DNA from: Paraburkholderia sp. FT54
Lineage (GTDB): Bacteria > Pseudomonadota > Gammaproteobacteria > Burkholderiales > Burkholderiaceae
Length of the DNA: 64,000 nucleotides
Assembly (NCBI RefSeq): GCF_031585635.1
Contig: NZ_CP134195.1
Coordinates: 1,612,001 to 1,676,000 of the forward strand
Direction of reading: 5' to 3'
Position 1 is the stretch's first letter, and the number at the start of each line of letters is the position of its first letter. A model generated the notes under the pieces. It ran no database searches and was not told the DNA's origin. It worked only from the letters and a program-made list of their open reading frames with translations. Shown here piece after piece: positions 1 through 8,800 of the stretch. Position numbers and translations under genes: made by a program.

Positions 1-54
1 CTTTGTCAACGCATCGGAGCACACCCGATGCGTCCATGAGACCTGACGCTGGCC

Positions 55-1665
55 TCAGATTTCCTCGTACAGCGGCAGCGTCAGGAAGTCGGTGAACTGC
101 TCCGACGTCGACATCTGTTCGAAGATCTGCGCGGCGCGCTCATACGGCCTGGTGTCGCCGCCCACGGCCGCCTTCACCTTGTCGAGTTCCTGCGCCGATA
201 ACTCGCGCACCAGCTCGGCTGTCACCTTTCGGCCGTCTTCGAGCTTGCCCTTCGGCGATCGAATCCATTGCCACACCTGCGAGCGCGAAATTTCCGCAGT
301 GGCGGCGTCTTCCATCAGGTTGTGGATCGGCACGCAGCCATTGCCCGCGAGCCACGCGCCCAGGTAGTGAATGCCGACGTTGATGTTGTTGCGCAGACCG
401 CCTTCGGTGATCGGCGCTTCGGGACGAAAGTCCGTCAGGTCGGTGGCCGTGACGAGCACGTCGTCGCGCTGCTTGCCGAGCTGGTTCGGCTTGTCGCCGA
501 GCACCTTGACGAACTCTTCCATCGCGATCGGCACGAGGCCCGGATGCGCGACCCAGCCGCCGTCGTAGCCGTCGCCGGCATCGCGCGCCTTGTCCGAGCG
601 CACGCCGCCCATCGCTTTCTCGTTGGCGGCCGGATCGTTCTTGATCGGAATCAGCGCGCTCATGCCGCCGATCGCCGGCGCGTTGCGGCGATGGCAGGTC
701 TTCAGCAACAGTAGCGCGTAGGCGCGCATGAACGGCGACGTCATCGTGATCTGCGAGCGGTCGGCAAGACAGAAGTCGCGGTCGGCCTTGAACTTCTTGA
801 TTGCCGAGAAGATGTAGTCCCAACGGCCGGCGTTCAGGCCCGAGCTGTGTTCGCGCAACTCGTACAGGATCTCGTCCATTTCGAAGGCGGCGACGATCGT
901 CTCGATCAGCACCGTCGCGCGAATCGTGCCGCGCGGCACGCCGACCGCTTCCTGCGCCGCGACAAAAATGTCGTTCCACAGACGCGCTTCGAGATGGCTC
1001 TCCATCTTCGGCAGATAGAAGTACGGACCCGAGCCGCGCGCGACCAGTTCCTTCGCGTTGTGCACCATGAAGAGCGCGAAGTCGAAGATGCCGCCCGACA
1101 CGCGCTTGCCGTCCACCTTCACGTGCTTCTCGTCCAGGTGCCAGCCGCGCGGACGCACGATCAGCGTGGCGACCTTGTCGTTCAACGTGTACGACTTGCC
1201 GTTCTGTTCCAGCGAAATCGTGCGGCGCACCGCGTCATTCAGATTGATATGGCCGGTGATCTGGTTATCCCAGCTCGGCGCATTCGAATCTTCGAAGTCG
1301 GTCATGTACGAATCCGCGCCCGAATTCAGCGCGTTGATGATCATCTTGCGCTCGACCGGACCGGTGATTTCCACGCGGCGGCATTGCAGATCCCGCGGCA
1401 GCGGCGCGATTGTCCAGTCGCCTTCACGCACGCTCTTCGTTTCGGCGAGGAAATCGGGGCGCTCGCCGGCGTCGAGGCGCCCGGTGCGTTCCGCACGCGC
1501 CTGCAGCAACTGCTGACGACGCGGCTCGAACGTGCGATGCAGCGCCGCGACGAGTTCGAGCGCTTCGCGGGTGAGGATCGCTTCGTAGCCTGGCTTGATC
1601 TCAGCCGTGATTTCCATGCCCTGCGGCAGCGACAACGATGAATGCGATGACTGCGGGTTCGCCAT
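55..1665 (-). CDS. aceB: Malate synthase A (glyoxylate shunt)
   Basis: Condenses glyoxylate with acetyl-CoA to malate, the second step of the glyoxylate bypass, in the cytoplasm. The 536-residue product has the length of the malate synthase A family. It carries the family signature around residues 270-285 ([16 protein letters not shown]), the TDFEDSNAP segment near 122-130, the [11 protein letters not shown] segment near 171-181 and the conserved MEDA segment with the probable catalytic Asp near 452. The start ATG is preceded by a clear AAGGAG. It shares strand and pathway with aceA about 2.8 kb away, but three unrelated genes lie between them, so they are not one operon. A TTGCA-N4-TGCAA palindrome lies just upstream. 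Identity is secure. Confidence 0.97.
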   Translation of the reverse strand: MANPQSSHSSLSLPQGMEITAEIKPGYEAILTREALELVAALHRTFEPRRQQLLQARAERTGRLDAGERPDFLAETKSVREGDWTIAPLPRDLQCRRVEITGPVERKMIINALNSGADSYMTDFEDSNAPSWDNQITGHINLNDAVRRTISLEQNGKSYTLNDKVATLIVRPRGWHLDEKHVKVDGKRVSGGIFDFALFMVHNAKELVARGSGPYFYLPKMESHLEARLWNDIFVAAQEAVGVPRGTIRATVLIETIVAAFEMDEILYELREHSSGLNAGRWDYIFSAIKKFKADRDFCLADRSQITMTSPFMRAYALLLLKTCHRRNAPAIGGMSALIPIKNDPAANEKAMGGVRSDKARDAGDGYDGGWVAHPGLVPIAMEEFVKVLGDKPNQLGKQRDDVLVTATDLTDFRPEAPITEGGLRNNINVGIHYLGAWLAGNGCVPIHNLMEDAATAEISRSQVWQWIRSPKGKLEDGRKVTAELVRELSAQELDKVKAAVGGDTRPYERAAQIFEQMSTSEQFTDFLTLPLYEEI

Positions 1666-1688
1666 GTTTTTCTCCTTGGTCGGTCAGA

Positions 1689-1702
1689 TTGCAACGATGC
1701 AA
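1689..1702. promoter_or_regulatory. Palindrome upstream of aceB, possible operator
   Basis: The sequence reads TTGCA, ACGA, TGCAA: a 5-bp perfect inverted repeat around a 4-bp centre, 24 bp above the aceB start codon and just above its ribosome binding site. Seen directly; the operator role is inference. Confidence 0.35.
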
Positions 1703-1759
1703 ATGTTGAAAGTGCGTTGAATTGCGGTTGATGTGCGTCGTGTTATCCATTGGTAGCCG

Positions 1760-2575
1760 TCATGCGCCAGGGCTGTGGCGCGTGCGGCTGCCGCCGGCGC
1801 CGCTGCTGCGGCCGGACGACGCGGGGTTTTTCAGAAAAGCGAGCAGATCGGACATGCCTGGGCCCGTGCCATGCGGCGTGACGCCCAGTTCTTCGGCTGG
1901 GGCGTTTTGCCGGTTGAGCCAGAAAGTGGTGAAACCGAACCACGTCGCGCCCGCCACGTCCCAGCCGTTCGACGACACGAAGACGATCTCGCGCGGCAGC
2001 GCGTCGAACGCTTGCGTGCCGAGCGCGTAAGCGGCGGGCGAGGGTTTGTAGGCGCGCACGGCGTCGACTGAAAGAACGTGGTCGAACAGGCGCGTCATGC
2101 CGGCGCTTTTCACGGCGATGTCGAGCATTTGCGGATTGCCGTTCGAGAGAATTGCGAGAAGTGGGCGCGAGGCGGATTCGCTGCCCGCAAGCGCTGCCGA
2201 ATTCAGCGATACGTCGCGCAACTGGTGCAGCGCGGGCACGGCATCGGGGAAAGCGGACAAGCACGCGTATTCGTCCATCAGACGCTTTTCGGCCTTGCGG
2301 CCCAGCGTGAGCTGAAGTTTTTTCGCGGCGAAGCGCAAGGCGTCGAGCGTGATGTCCCAGAACGGCCGGTAATGTGCACCGGGTGCGTCCGCCGTGTCGG
2401 CGAGCGTGCGCAACTGCGTGTATTCGATCTGTTTCTGGCGCCACAACTGCGAGAGCGCGTCGCCGTGGCCGGGAAACATCTGCTCCGCGGCAGCGATCAC
2501 CGAATGCACGTCGAAAAGCGTGCCGTATGCGTCGAAAATCACTGCTTTAAGGGAGAGTGTCGTTGTGGCCGACAT
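1760..2575 (-). CDS. Haloacid dehalogenase, type II (HAD superfamily)
   Basis: Predicted HAD hydrolase of the L-2-haloacid dehalogenase branch, which releases halide from short 2-haloacids through an Asp ester intermediate. Motif I is FDAYGTLFDV, with nucleophile Asp15. LSNGN is motif II, KPSPAAYALG supplies the motif III Lys, and FVSSNGWDVAGA is the motif typical of type II dehalogenases. At 271 residues it is longer than the usual roughly 230. The extra length is a basic Ser/Gly-rich C-terminal tail (about the last 25 residues) that looks disordered. It is divergent from a LysR regulator across a 151-bp gap holding a long inverted repeat. The true substrate could be another small phosphate or haloacid. 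Confidence 0.85.
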   Translation of the reverse strand: MSATTTLSLKAVIFDAYGTLFDVHSVIAAAEQMFPGHGDALSQLWRQKQIEYTQLRTLADTADAPGAHYRPFWDITLDALRFAAKKLQLTLGRKAEKRLMDEYACLSAFPDAVPALHQLRDVSLNSAALAGSESASRPLLAILSNGNPQMLDIAVKSAGMTRLFDHVLSVDAVRAYKPSPAAYALGTQAFDALPREIVFVSSNGWDVAGATWFGFTTFWLNRQNAPAEELGVTPHGTGPGMSDLLAFLKNPASSGRSSGAGGSRTRHSPGA

Positions 2576-2614
2576 TGCCGTGCGCTCCTATCAGAGGTCA
2601 GGACGGATTGTATT

Positions 2615-2652
2615 AGTGATGTTATGCGCTAAAAAAGAGGCTAAACATCACT
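2615..2652. promoter_or_regulatory. Inverted repeat in the HAD/LysR divergent region
   Basis: AGTGATGTT (2615-2623) and AACATCACT (2644-2652) are perfect 9-bp inverted arms separated by 20 bp. They sit between two divergent start codons, 40 bp above the HAD start and 75 bp above the LysR start. The position suits an operator for the LysR protein or for another dimeric regulator. Binding is inference. Confidence 0.5.
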
Positions 2653-2726
2653 TGATCTTTTACTTTCATCCACCTAATCTAACGCGCACCGACCACTTTC
2701 CCGCCCTCGCGCGGCTCCCACCGTTC

Positions 2727-3629
2727 ATGGACCGTTTCAAGCAGATCGAGACTTTCGTGACCGTCGCGGCCAAAGGCAGCCTGTCTGCCGCGGCTTCGGC
2801 CGAAGGCGTCGCGCCGGCCATCATCGGCCGCCGCATCGACGCGCTCGAAGAGCGCCTCGGCGTCAAATTGCTGGTGCGCACCACGCGCAGGATCACGCTG
2901 ACCTTCGAAGGCTCGGCCTTTCTCGAAGACTGTCAGCGCGTCATTCACGACATGCAGAACGCCGAAGCCAGCGTGTCGGCGGGCGGCGTCAAGGCGAGCG
3001 GCCACCTGCGGCTCTCCGCGCCGGCGGGCTTCGGACGCCGGCACGTCGCGCCGCTGGTGCCGGCGTTCACGGTCGCGCATCCGGACGTGTCGATCACGCT
3101 CGACCTGTCCGATCGCCTCGTCGATCTGGTCAACGAGGGTTTCGATTGCGCGGTGCGTCTCGGCGAATTGCCGGATTCGTCGCTGGTGTCGCTCAAGCTC
3201 GGCGAGAACCGCCGTGTGTGCGTGGCGTCGCCGTCGTACCTGAGCCGGCGCGGCGCGCCGCACAGCCTCGCCGATCTCGCGCATCACAACTGTCTCGCGC
3301 TCGGCGCGAGCGCCAACCAGCAGCGCGGCTGGATGTTCCAGCAGGGCGACAAGGTCGTCTCGATCAAGGTGTCCGGCACGATGGAATGCTCGGACGGCGC
3401 GGTGCTGCACGAATGGTGTCTCGAGGGCTACGGCCTCGCGTGGCGCTCGTGGTGGGAGGTCGGCACGGACATCGCGGCCGGGCGGCTCGTCAGCGTGCTC
3501 GACGAATTCACCGCGCCACCCATCGGCATTCACGCGGTGTTTCCGCAGCGCCGTCATTTGCCGCTGCGGGTGCGACTGTTTCTGGACTTTCTCAAGCATA
3601 CGTATGGCGATCCCGGCTACTGGGGTTGA
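2727..3629 (+). CDS. LysR-family transcriptional regulator
   Basis: A 300-residue regulator of the usual LysR length. The N-terminal winged helix-turn-helix (about residues 1-60) begins MDRFKQIETFVTVAAKGSLS and is followed by the substrate-binding fold (about 90-295). The frame is open further upstream, but this ATG is where LysR homology begins and is the only sensible start. It is divergent from the HAD gene and may control it, as LysR regulators often control the divergent neighbour. The C-terminal part resembles the CrgA/AaeR-like group found in Burkholderia. The effector is unknown. Confidence 0.93.
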   Translation: MDRFKQIETFVTVAAKGSLSAAASAEGVAPAIIGRRIDALEERLGVKLLVRTTRRITLTFEGSAFLEDCQRVIHDMQNAEASVSAGGVKASGHLRLSAPAGFGRRHVAPLVPAFTVAHPDVSITLDLSDRLVDLVNEGFDCAVRLGELPDSSLVSLKLGENRRVCVASPSYLSRRGAPHSLADLAHHNCLALGASANQQRGWMFQQGDKVVSIKVSGTMECSDGAVLHEWCLEGYGLAWRSWWEVGTDIAAGRLVSVLDEFTAPPIGIHAVFPQRRHLPLRVRLFLDFLKHTYGDPGYWG

Positions 3630-3825
3630 CAGCGGCCGGCGCCGCGCGAGCTTGCCCGGCGATTGCGCCGCCGCCGCTGCTAACAAGGGGTTTCCGATAT
3701 GCGGACAGACCCTCAACAGATTCATACGCTCAATTCCGCGACCTACAATCGATTGAAGCGGCTTGTACGCCGAGCCTCGTTGGACGCTGAGGCCGCGCTG
3801 CGCGCAGCCGGCGACGGAGGGCATC

Positions 3826-4260
3826 ATGTTCAGGCACATCCTGGTTCCGACCGACGGTTCAGATCTGTCTCGCAAGGCAATCGACGGCGCCATCGATCTC
3901 GCGCAAGCCGTTAATGCGCACGTGACCGCCTACGCGTGCTTGCCCCAATACCCGTACTCGCCGTTCTCCGACGTGGTGGTCGAACCGCCCACCGAATTCC
4001 TGCAGCGCAGCGAGCGCGAAGCGCGCGTGCATCTGCGAGAGGTGGAGATGGCGGCGCGCCGTGTCGGCGTCACGGTCGACAGCCGGACCAGCGTGCATCC
4101 GGCGCCGTATCTCGGCATCATCGAGGCGGCGGAGCAGGGCGGCTGCGACGTGATTTTCATGGCCTCGCACGGCCGCCGCGGTTTGGGCAGCCTGCTGATC
4201 GGCAGCGAAACGCAGCGAGTGCTCACGCATACGAAGATTCCGGTGATTGTGTATCGCTGA
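3826..4260 (+). CDS. Universal stress protein (UspA family)
   Basis: A single-domain 144-residue Usp protein. It begins MFRHILVPTDGSDLS, the standard first strand with the nucleotide-contacting Asp. Near the C-terminus it has ASHGRRGLGSLLIGSE, which matches the ATP-binding pattern of G-x2-G-x9-G(S/T) except that the first Gly is Ala. The ATG follows a GGAGG at a good distance; the longer upstream frame lacks homology. Usp proteins bind ATP or act as stress-induced regulators in the cytoplasm. It stands alone, facing aceA. Confidence 0.93.
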   Translation: MFRHILVPTDGSDLSRKAIDGAIDLAQAVNAHVTAYACLPQYPYSPFSDVVVEPPTEFLQRSEREARVHLREVEMAARRVGVTVDSRTSVHPAPYLGIIEAAEQGGCDVIFMASHGRRGLGSLLIGSETQRVLTHTKIPVIVYR

Positions 4261-4270
4261 ATCAAAGCCG

Positions 4271-4301
4271 AAAAAAACGCGCCGGCGGTGAGGTCGGCGC
4301 G
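4271..4301 (-). terminator. Intrinsic terminator, minus strand
   Basis: Stem CGCGCCG (4278-4284) with CGGCGCG (4295-4301). On the minus strand it is followed by seven T (the A run at 4271-4277). It probably ends the aceA transcript, about 200 nt beyond the aceA stop. Confidence 0.7.
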
Positions 4302-4497
4302 CGCTGTGTTCGCCGCACATGCGCTGTGCTGGCTTTCTTGCTGCTGCGATCTCGCCCAGAGTCCGCTTCAAGCTGCCGGCCGTCGGCGCTGCCCGGTTCA
4401 CGCTCCGACGGCCTTGCTCCTCCCTGTGACGGCGGCTCTCTGCCGGAGCCGCTTTTCGTCTGTCTGCCCCGTTTCCGCGATCAGACCGCGGGGTTGC

Positions 4498-5802
4498 TTA
4501 CGCGACCTTCTTGTCGAAGAACTGTTCGTCTTCCGTCGAGCCGTGCAACGCGGTCGTCGATGCATCGCGTTCGACCGTTTGCGTCACCGCGTCGAAGTAG
4601 CCGGTGCCGACTTCGCGTTGGTGCTTGACCGCGGTGAAGCCCTTTTCGGCGGCGGCGAATTCAGCCTGCTGCATTTCGACAAAAGCGGTCATCTGGTTGC
4701 GGGCATAGCCGTGCGCGAGGTTGAACATCGAGTAGTTCAGCGCGTGGAAGCCGGCCAGCGTAATGAACTGGAACTTGTAGCCCATTGCGCCGAGTTCGCG
4801 CTGGAACTTGGCGATCGTCGCGTCGTCGAGGTTCTTCTTCCAGTTGAACGACGGCGAGCAGTTGTACGACAGCAGTTGAACCGGGTACTCCTTGTGGATC
4901 GCGTCGGCGAATTTCTTCGCGAACTCGAGGTCCGGCTTGCCGGTTTCGCACCAGATCATGTCGGCGTACGGCGCGTAGGCGAGGCCGCGCGAGATCGCCT
5001 GCTCGAGACCCGGCTTGGTGCGGTAGAAACCTTCCACCGTGCGCTCGCCGGTCAGGAACGGCTTGTCGTTTTCGTCGATATCCGACGTGATCAGATCGGC
5101 GGCTTCCGCGTCGGTACGCGCCAGCAGCACGGTCGGCGTGCCGGAGACGTCGGCGGCCAGACGCGCGGCCGTCAGTTTGGCGATGTTTTCACGCGTCGGC
5201 ACGAGCACCTTGCCGCCCATGTGGCCGCACTTCTTCACCGAAGCCAGTTGATCTTCGAAGTGCACGCCCGCGGCGCCCGCTTCGATCATCGCCTTCATCA
5301 GTTCGAATGCGTTCAGCACGCCGCCGAAGCCGGCTTCCGCATCCGCCACGATCGGCTGGAAGTAGTCCACGTAGCCTTCGTCGCCCGGATTCTTGCCTTC
5401 CGACCACTGGATCTGGTCGGCGCGCGTCAGCGTGTTGTTGATGCGCTTCACGACGAGCGGCACCGAGTTCGCCGGATACAGCGACTGGTCCGGGTACATT
5501 TCACCGGCCACGTTCGCGTCGCCCGCAACCTGCCAGCCCGACAGATAGATCGCCTTGAGGCCGGCCTTGACCTGTTGCATGGCCTGATTGCCGGTGAGCG
5601 CGCCGAGCGAGTTGACGAACGGCTCGTTGTTCACGCTTTCCCACAGTTTTTCCGCACCGCGCTTGGCGAGCGTGTGCTCGACTTGCACCGAGCCGCGCAG
5701 GCGGATCACGTCTTCCGCCGTGTAGCTGCGCTTCACGCCTTTCCAGCGCGGATCGGTTTCCCATTGCTGTTGGAGTTGCCTGGCTTGTTCTTGACGGGAC
5801 AT
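4498..5802 (-). CDS. aceA: Isocitrate lyase (glyoxylate shunt)
   Basis: Cleaves isocitrate to glyoxylate and succinate, the first step of the glyoxylate bypass. The 434-residue product has the normal length of the short bacterial isoform. The catalytic loop KKCGHMGGK is present with Cys192 (residues 190-198). [17 protein letters not shown] supplies metal-binding acids and [10 protein letters not shown] is the conserved substrate segment. AAGGAG lies 7 nt above the ATG. A minus-strand terminator lies about 200 nt downstream and a palindrome lies 87 nt upstream. With aceB the window encodes the complete shunt, for growth on acetate, fatty acids or C2 compounds. Confidence 0.98.
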   Translation of the reverse strand: MSRQEQARQLQQQWETDPRWKGVKRSYTAEDVIRLRGSVQVEHTLAKRGAEKLWESVNNEPFVNSLGALTGNQAMQQVKAGLKAIYLSGWQVAGDANVAGEMYPDQSLYPANSVPLVVKRINNTLTRADQIQWSEGKNPGDEGYVDYFQPIVADAEAGFGGVLNAFELMKAMIEAGAAGVHFEDQLASVKKCGHMGGKVLVPTRENIAKLTAARLAADVSGTPTVLLARTDAEAADLITSDIDENDKPFLTGERTVEGFYRTKPGLEQAISRGLAYAPYADMIWCETGKPDLEFAKKFADAIHKEYPVQLLSYNCSPSFNWKKNLDDATIAKFQRELGAMGYKFQFITLAGFHALNYSMFNLAHGYARNQMTAFVEMQQAEFAAAEKGFTAVKHQREVGTGYFDAVTQTVERDASTTALHGSTEDEQFFDKKVA

Positions 5803-6114
5803 GGTGTGCTCCTTGGTTGCCTGTATGGATGGGTGACTCTTTTCTTCGTCGAAGCGGCTGGCCGGTTAGGGCGTTTCGTTTCGTGAAGTCTTATATAAGA
5901 GTCTAGGCAAATCGATGGTCGCGCAATAGTCGCCGGTCAGCCTTTTTGGAATATTTATTCATGTTTTAAATCAATGAATTACACTTTACGTTTCACATTG
6001 AGAAAAGACTTTTTCCATGTTGCAATAGGCCGTCTTGTGCCTTGCAGCACGATTTTTTACGACGCAAAAAAATTTTCCACATCGTGAAATTTGGGGAGCG
6101 CCGCAGTATGGACG
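5803..6114. other. AT-rich intergenic region upstream of aceA
   Basis: This stretch between the aceA start and the rhlE terminator is clearly more AT-rich than its surroundings and holds no gene. It contains the TCTTATATAAGA palindrome (5889-5900) and several T and A runs, and it should carry the aceA promoter. I could not assign one -35/-10 pair with confidence. Confidence 0.5.
5889..5900. promoter_or_regulatory. Perfect 12-bp palindrome upstream of aceA
   Basis: TCTTATATAAGA is a perfect palindrome 87 bp upstream of the aceA start codon in AT-rich DNA. It has the form of a dimeric regulator site, for example of a GntR-type protein, and may overlap the promoter. The regulator is not identified. 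Confidence 0.5.
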
Positions 6115-6143
6115 AAAAAAAACCGGCGCCTGAGCACCGGTTT
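6115..6143 (-). terminator. Intrinsic terminator of rhlE
   Basis: On the minus strand a stem AACCGGTGC / GCGCCGGTT (one G-U pair) with loop TCAG is followed by a run of T (A run 6115-6122 on the plus strand). It lies about 115 nt beyond the rhlE stop. Confidence 0.8.
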
Positions 6144-6259
6144 CTTTCGACTGACGAACGGCGCGAGGCCGTCTGGGTCTATTTTCAAGCTAACTGCGCA
6201 GTACCGTCTGGGCGCTGCAACGGGCCGAAGCCCTGAAGCACAATGCGCCCGGTCGGTAC

Positions 6260-7891
6260 TTAGCTGCCGCGACGCGCCGTACGCGGGCCGTCGCTGCGGC
6301 GTGCGCCGTAGCCGCCGTCGCGCGAACCGCCGTAGCCTTCACGCGAACCGCCGCCGAAGCCGCCTTCACGCGAGCCGCCGCCAGCCGACTTGCCGGCCCA
6401 GCCGCCGCCATTGCCGCTACCGCTGCGCGCACCGCCGCCGTTGCCGGCCGGCTTGCCCGAACCGCTGCCGAAGCGACGGCCACCACCGTTGCCACCGCCC
6501 GGACGGCCGCGGCCGCCAAAGCCAGGACGGCCGTTACCCGACGGAGCCGACTTGCGCGGCTCGAAGCCTTCGACGACATTGACCGGCAGCGGAGTGCGCA
6601 CGAAGCGCTCGATGCGCTTCAGCGCGCCTTGTTCGGCGTGATGCACGAGGCTCACCGCGATACCCGAGCGGCCAGCACGGCCGGTACGGCCGATGCGGTG
6701 CACGTAGTCTTCGGCGAACTTCGGCAGGTCGTAGTTGAACACGTGCGTGATGCCCGGAATGTCGATACCGCGAGCGGCGACGTCCGTGGCCACCAGCACG
6801 CGCACACGGCGCTCGCGCAGCGCACGGATCGTGCGGTTACGCGCGCCTTGCGGCAGATCGCCGTGCAGGGCGGCCGATTCGAAGCCGGCGTCGGCCAGAC
6901 GGCCGGCCAGCTGGTCGGCATCCATCTTGGTTGCCGTGAAGACGATAGCCTGGTCGAGGCCTTCGTCGCGCAGCAGATGGTCGAGCAGACGGTCCTTGTG
7001 ATCGCGGTCGTCGACGTAATGGACGGTTTGCGCGATGTTGGTGCGCTGTTCCAGACGCTGAACGATCTCGATACGCTCCGGATCCTTCAGCAGGCGGCCC
7101 GTCAGCGACGTGATCTTGCCGTCGAGCGTGGCCGAGAACAGCATGGTTTGACGCGAAGCCGGCGTAGCGGCAACGATCGTTTCGATGTCTTCGATGAAAC
7201 CCATGTCGAGCATGCGGTCAGCTTCGTCGAGCACGAGGATCTGCAGCTGCGACAGATCGATACGGCCGCGTTCCAGGTGGTCGATCAGACGGCCCGGCGT
7301 GGCAACCAGGATTTCCGGGTTCTTCGCGAGCAGCATCAATTGCTGGCCGTAGGCGACGCCGCCCAGAATGCTGACGGTGCGCAGGCGCTTCAGGTGCTTG
7401 CCGTACGTGGCGGCGGCGGTGGTGACCTGCATCGCGAGTTCGCGGGTCGGCGTCAGAACCAGCATGGTCGGACGGGCAACCGGCTGCGGACGGCGCGTGC
7501 GGGCGCCGTCGGCCGGACGCGGTTCACGCGGCTGGCTGGCTTGCGCCTTTTGCAGTTGCGAGAAACGCTCGATGGCGGGCAGCATGAACGCGGCGGTCTT
7601 GCCCGAGCCGGTCGGGCTCGAGACCATCAGGTCGCGCCCGGCGATACCGGCGGGGATGGCGCGCTGCTGAACCGGCGTGGGATTCTGATAGCCAGCGGCG
7701 GTCAGCGCGGAGACGACATCCGCGGACAGACCGAGCGACGCGAACGACGGGCCGGCCGGTGCTGCGGCCTCAGCGGCGACGGCTTCCGGAGCGGCAGCAA
7801 CGGCTGCGGCTTGGGCGGGTGCGTCGGCGAGACCGAGGGCTTGGTCGGCGATGGCGTTCAACGGGCTGCTGGGGGTATTGCTCGAAGTCAT
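6260..7891 (-). CDS. rhlE: DEAD-box RNA helicase, RhlE type
   Basis: ATP-dependent RNA helicase, probably for rRNA maturation or RNA turnover. In the 543-residue product the Q motif is at about 67-80, Walker A SPTGSGKT at 92-99, PTREL near 148, DEAD at 222-225, SAT at 253-255 and HRIGRTGRAGR at 398-408. A Gly/Arg/Ser-rich tail of about 100 residues (from about 445) contains SREGG/SRDGG-like repeats, and an Ala-rich segment of about 50 residues precedes the core. The start chosen is the ATG after AAGGA; the frame is open 10 codons further. Its own terminator follows. An ancient relative in the same family would be SrmB or DbpA, but the tail and core order favour RhlE. Confidence 0.92.
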   Translation of the reverse strand: MTSSNTPSSPLNAIADQALGLADAPAQAAAVAAAPEAVAAEAAAPAGPSFASLGLSADVVSALTAAGYQNPTPVQQRAIPAGIAGRDLMVSSPTGSGKTAAFMLPAIERFSQLQKAQASQPREPRPADGARTRRPQPVARPTMLVLTPTRELAMQVTTAAATYGKHLKRLRTVSILGGVAYGQQLMLLAKNPEILVATPGRLIDHLERGRIDLSQLQILVLDEADRMLDMGFIEDIETIVAATPASRQTMLFSATLDGKITSLTGRLLKDPERIEIVQRLEQRTNIAQTVHYVDDRDHKDRLLDHLLRDEGLDQAIVFTATKMDADQLAGRLADAGFESAALHGDLPQGARNRTIRALRERRVRVLVATDVAARGIDIPGITHVFNYDLPKFAEDYVHRIGRTGRAGRSGIAVSLVHHAEQGALKRIERFVRTPLPVNVVEGFEPRKSAPSGNGRPGFGGRGRPGGGNGGGRRFGSGSGKPAGNGGGARSGSGNGGGWAGKSAGGGSREGGFGGGSREGYGGSRDGGYGARRSDGPRTARRGS

Positions 7892-8347
7892 GAGAATCCT
7901 TGGAAAATCCTTGGTACACACGGAATTAAAACGTCGGCGCCAATCGGCATACCCAAGTCGTCGGATTCAGCGAGCAAAGAAGCAGCGAGCAAATCGAAAA
8001 ACGGGGGCAGCTCGCGACAATGAAGGCGAGCTTTTCGTTAGAAGCTGTATCGGATGCGACATGCCAACACGGCGTGCCGCCAGCCTGGGACATGATCGCC
8101 CGTAGGGGGCTAGGCAGGAGGGGACAGGTTCTAAACTGGATTGGAGCTAAACGCTACGAAGCGCTGCGCCGCAAAGGCCGCTAAGGGAAAGCCGGGCAAA
8201 GCAGTGAAGCGCAGGCAGCATTGTATAGGCTTTTGCTGCACTGCGCCACTGTTAGGAGTTTTCCTGGTGGAAAAGTTCGTGCCGGGTCTTGTTCCCACGG
8301 GCGGTGCGGTTGCCGGGCGGGCCGGCAATGGTCGCTTCACGGCCGCT
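7892..8347. other. Intergenic region upstream of rhlE
   Basis: 456 bp between the rhlE start and the end of the acyl-CoA-binding protein gene. I see no convincing coding frame, RNA gene or strong hairpin. It may hold a long rhlE leader or simply the rhlE promoter. Confidence 0.4.
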
Positions 8348-8617
8348 TCAGGCCGCCTTGCCGCTCTTGAGCGATTCGACGAGCTCGACGTACTGCTGCT
8401 TGGCGGCGTCCTGCGCCGTGCCCTTGAGCGCGGCCCACGCATCGTACTTGTATTTGCCGACGATGTCGGCGAAGCCCGGCTTGTCGCCGCGAACGTCGCC
8501 TTCGCTAGCCTGCTTGAAGAGGGCATACAAGCGCAGAAGCGTGAGATTACCCGGGCGCTCCGTCAGTTGCTTCACATCTTCCTGGGCCTGGGTGAACTGG
8601 ATGTCGAGGTCGGTCAT
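8348..8617 (-). CDS. Acyl-CoA-binding protein
   Basis: A small cytosolic protein of 89 residues, the standard single-domain ACBP length. ACBPs bind long-chain acyl-CoA esters and buffer or deliver them. The hallmark region is clear: LTLLRLYALFKQASEGD, then KYDAWAALKG with the conserved Lys/Trp pair, then a C-terminal helix. The frame is open upstream, but family homology starts at MTDLDIQFTQAQEDV and this ATG fits. ACBPs are common in eukaryotes and scattered in bacteria, including Burkholderia. The gene is monocistronic and divergent from tsaB. Confidence 0.93.
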   Translation of the reverse strand: MTDLDIQFTQAQEDVKQLTERPGNLTLLRLYALFKQASEGDVRGDKPGFADIVGKYKYDAWAALKGTAQDAAKQQYVELVESLKSGKAA

Positions 8618-8800
8618 TGTCGTTTTGCCCGCCGGGCGGGATCGGGATTGATGTCGGCTGACGATCATAACAAGTGCATGCCGCCGCGGACCCGAGGGCT
8701 TATTCCAAACGCCGGCCTGCGACCCGGATTCAAAGCCGAAGCATGCGGCGCGCAAGCGCAAACCACATTTGCGCGCGCCGTGCCGATTACAATACGGTCC

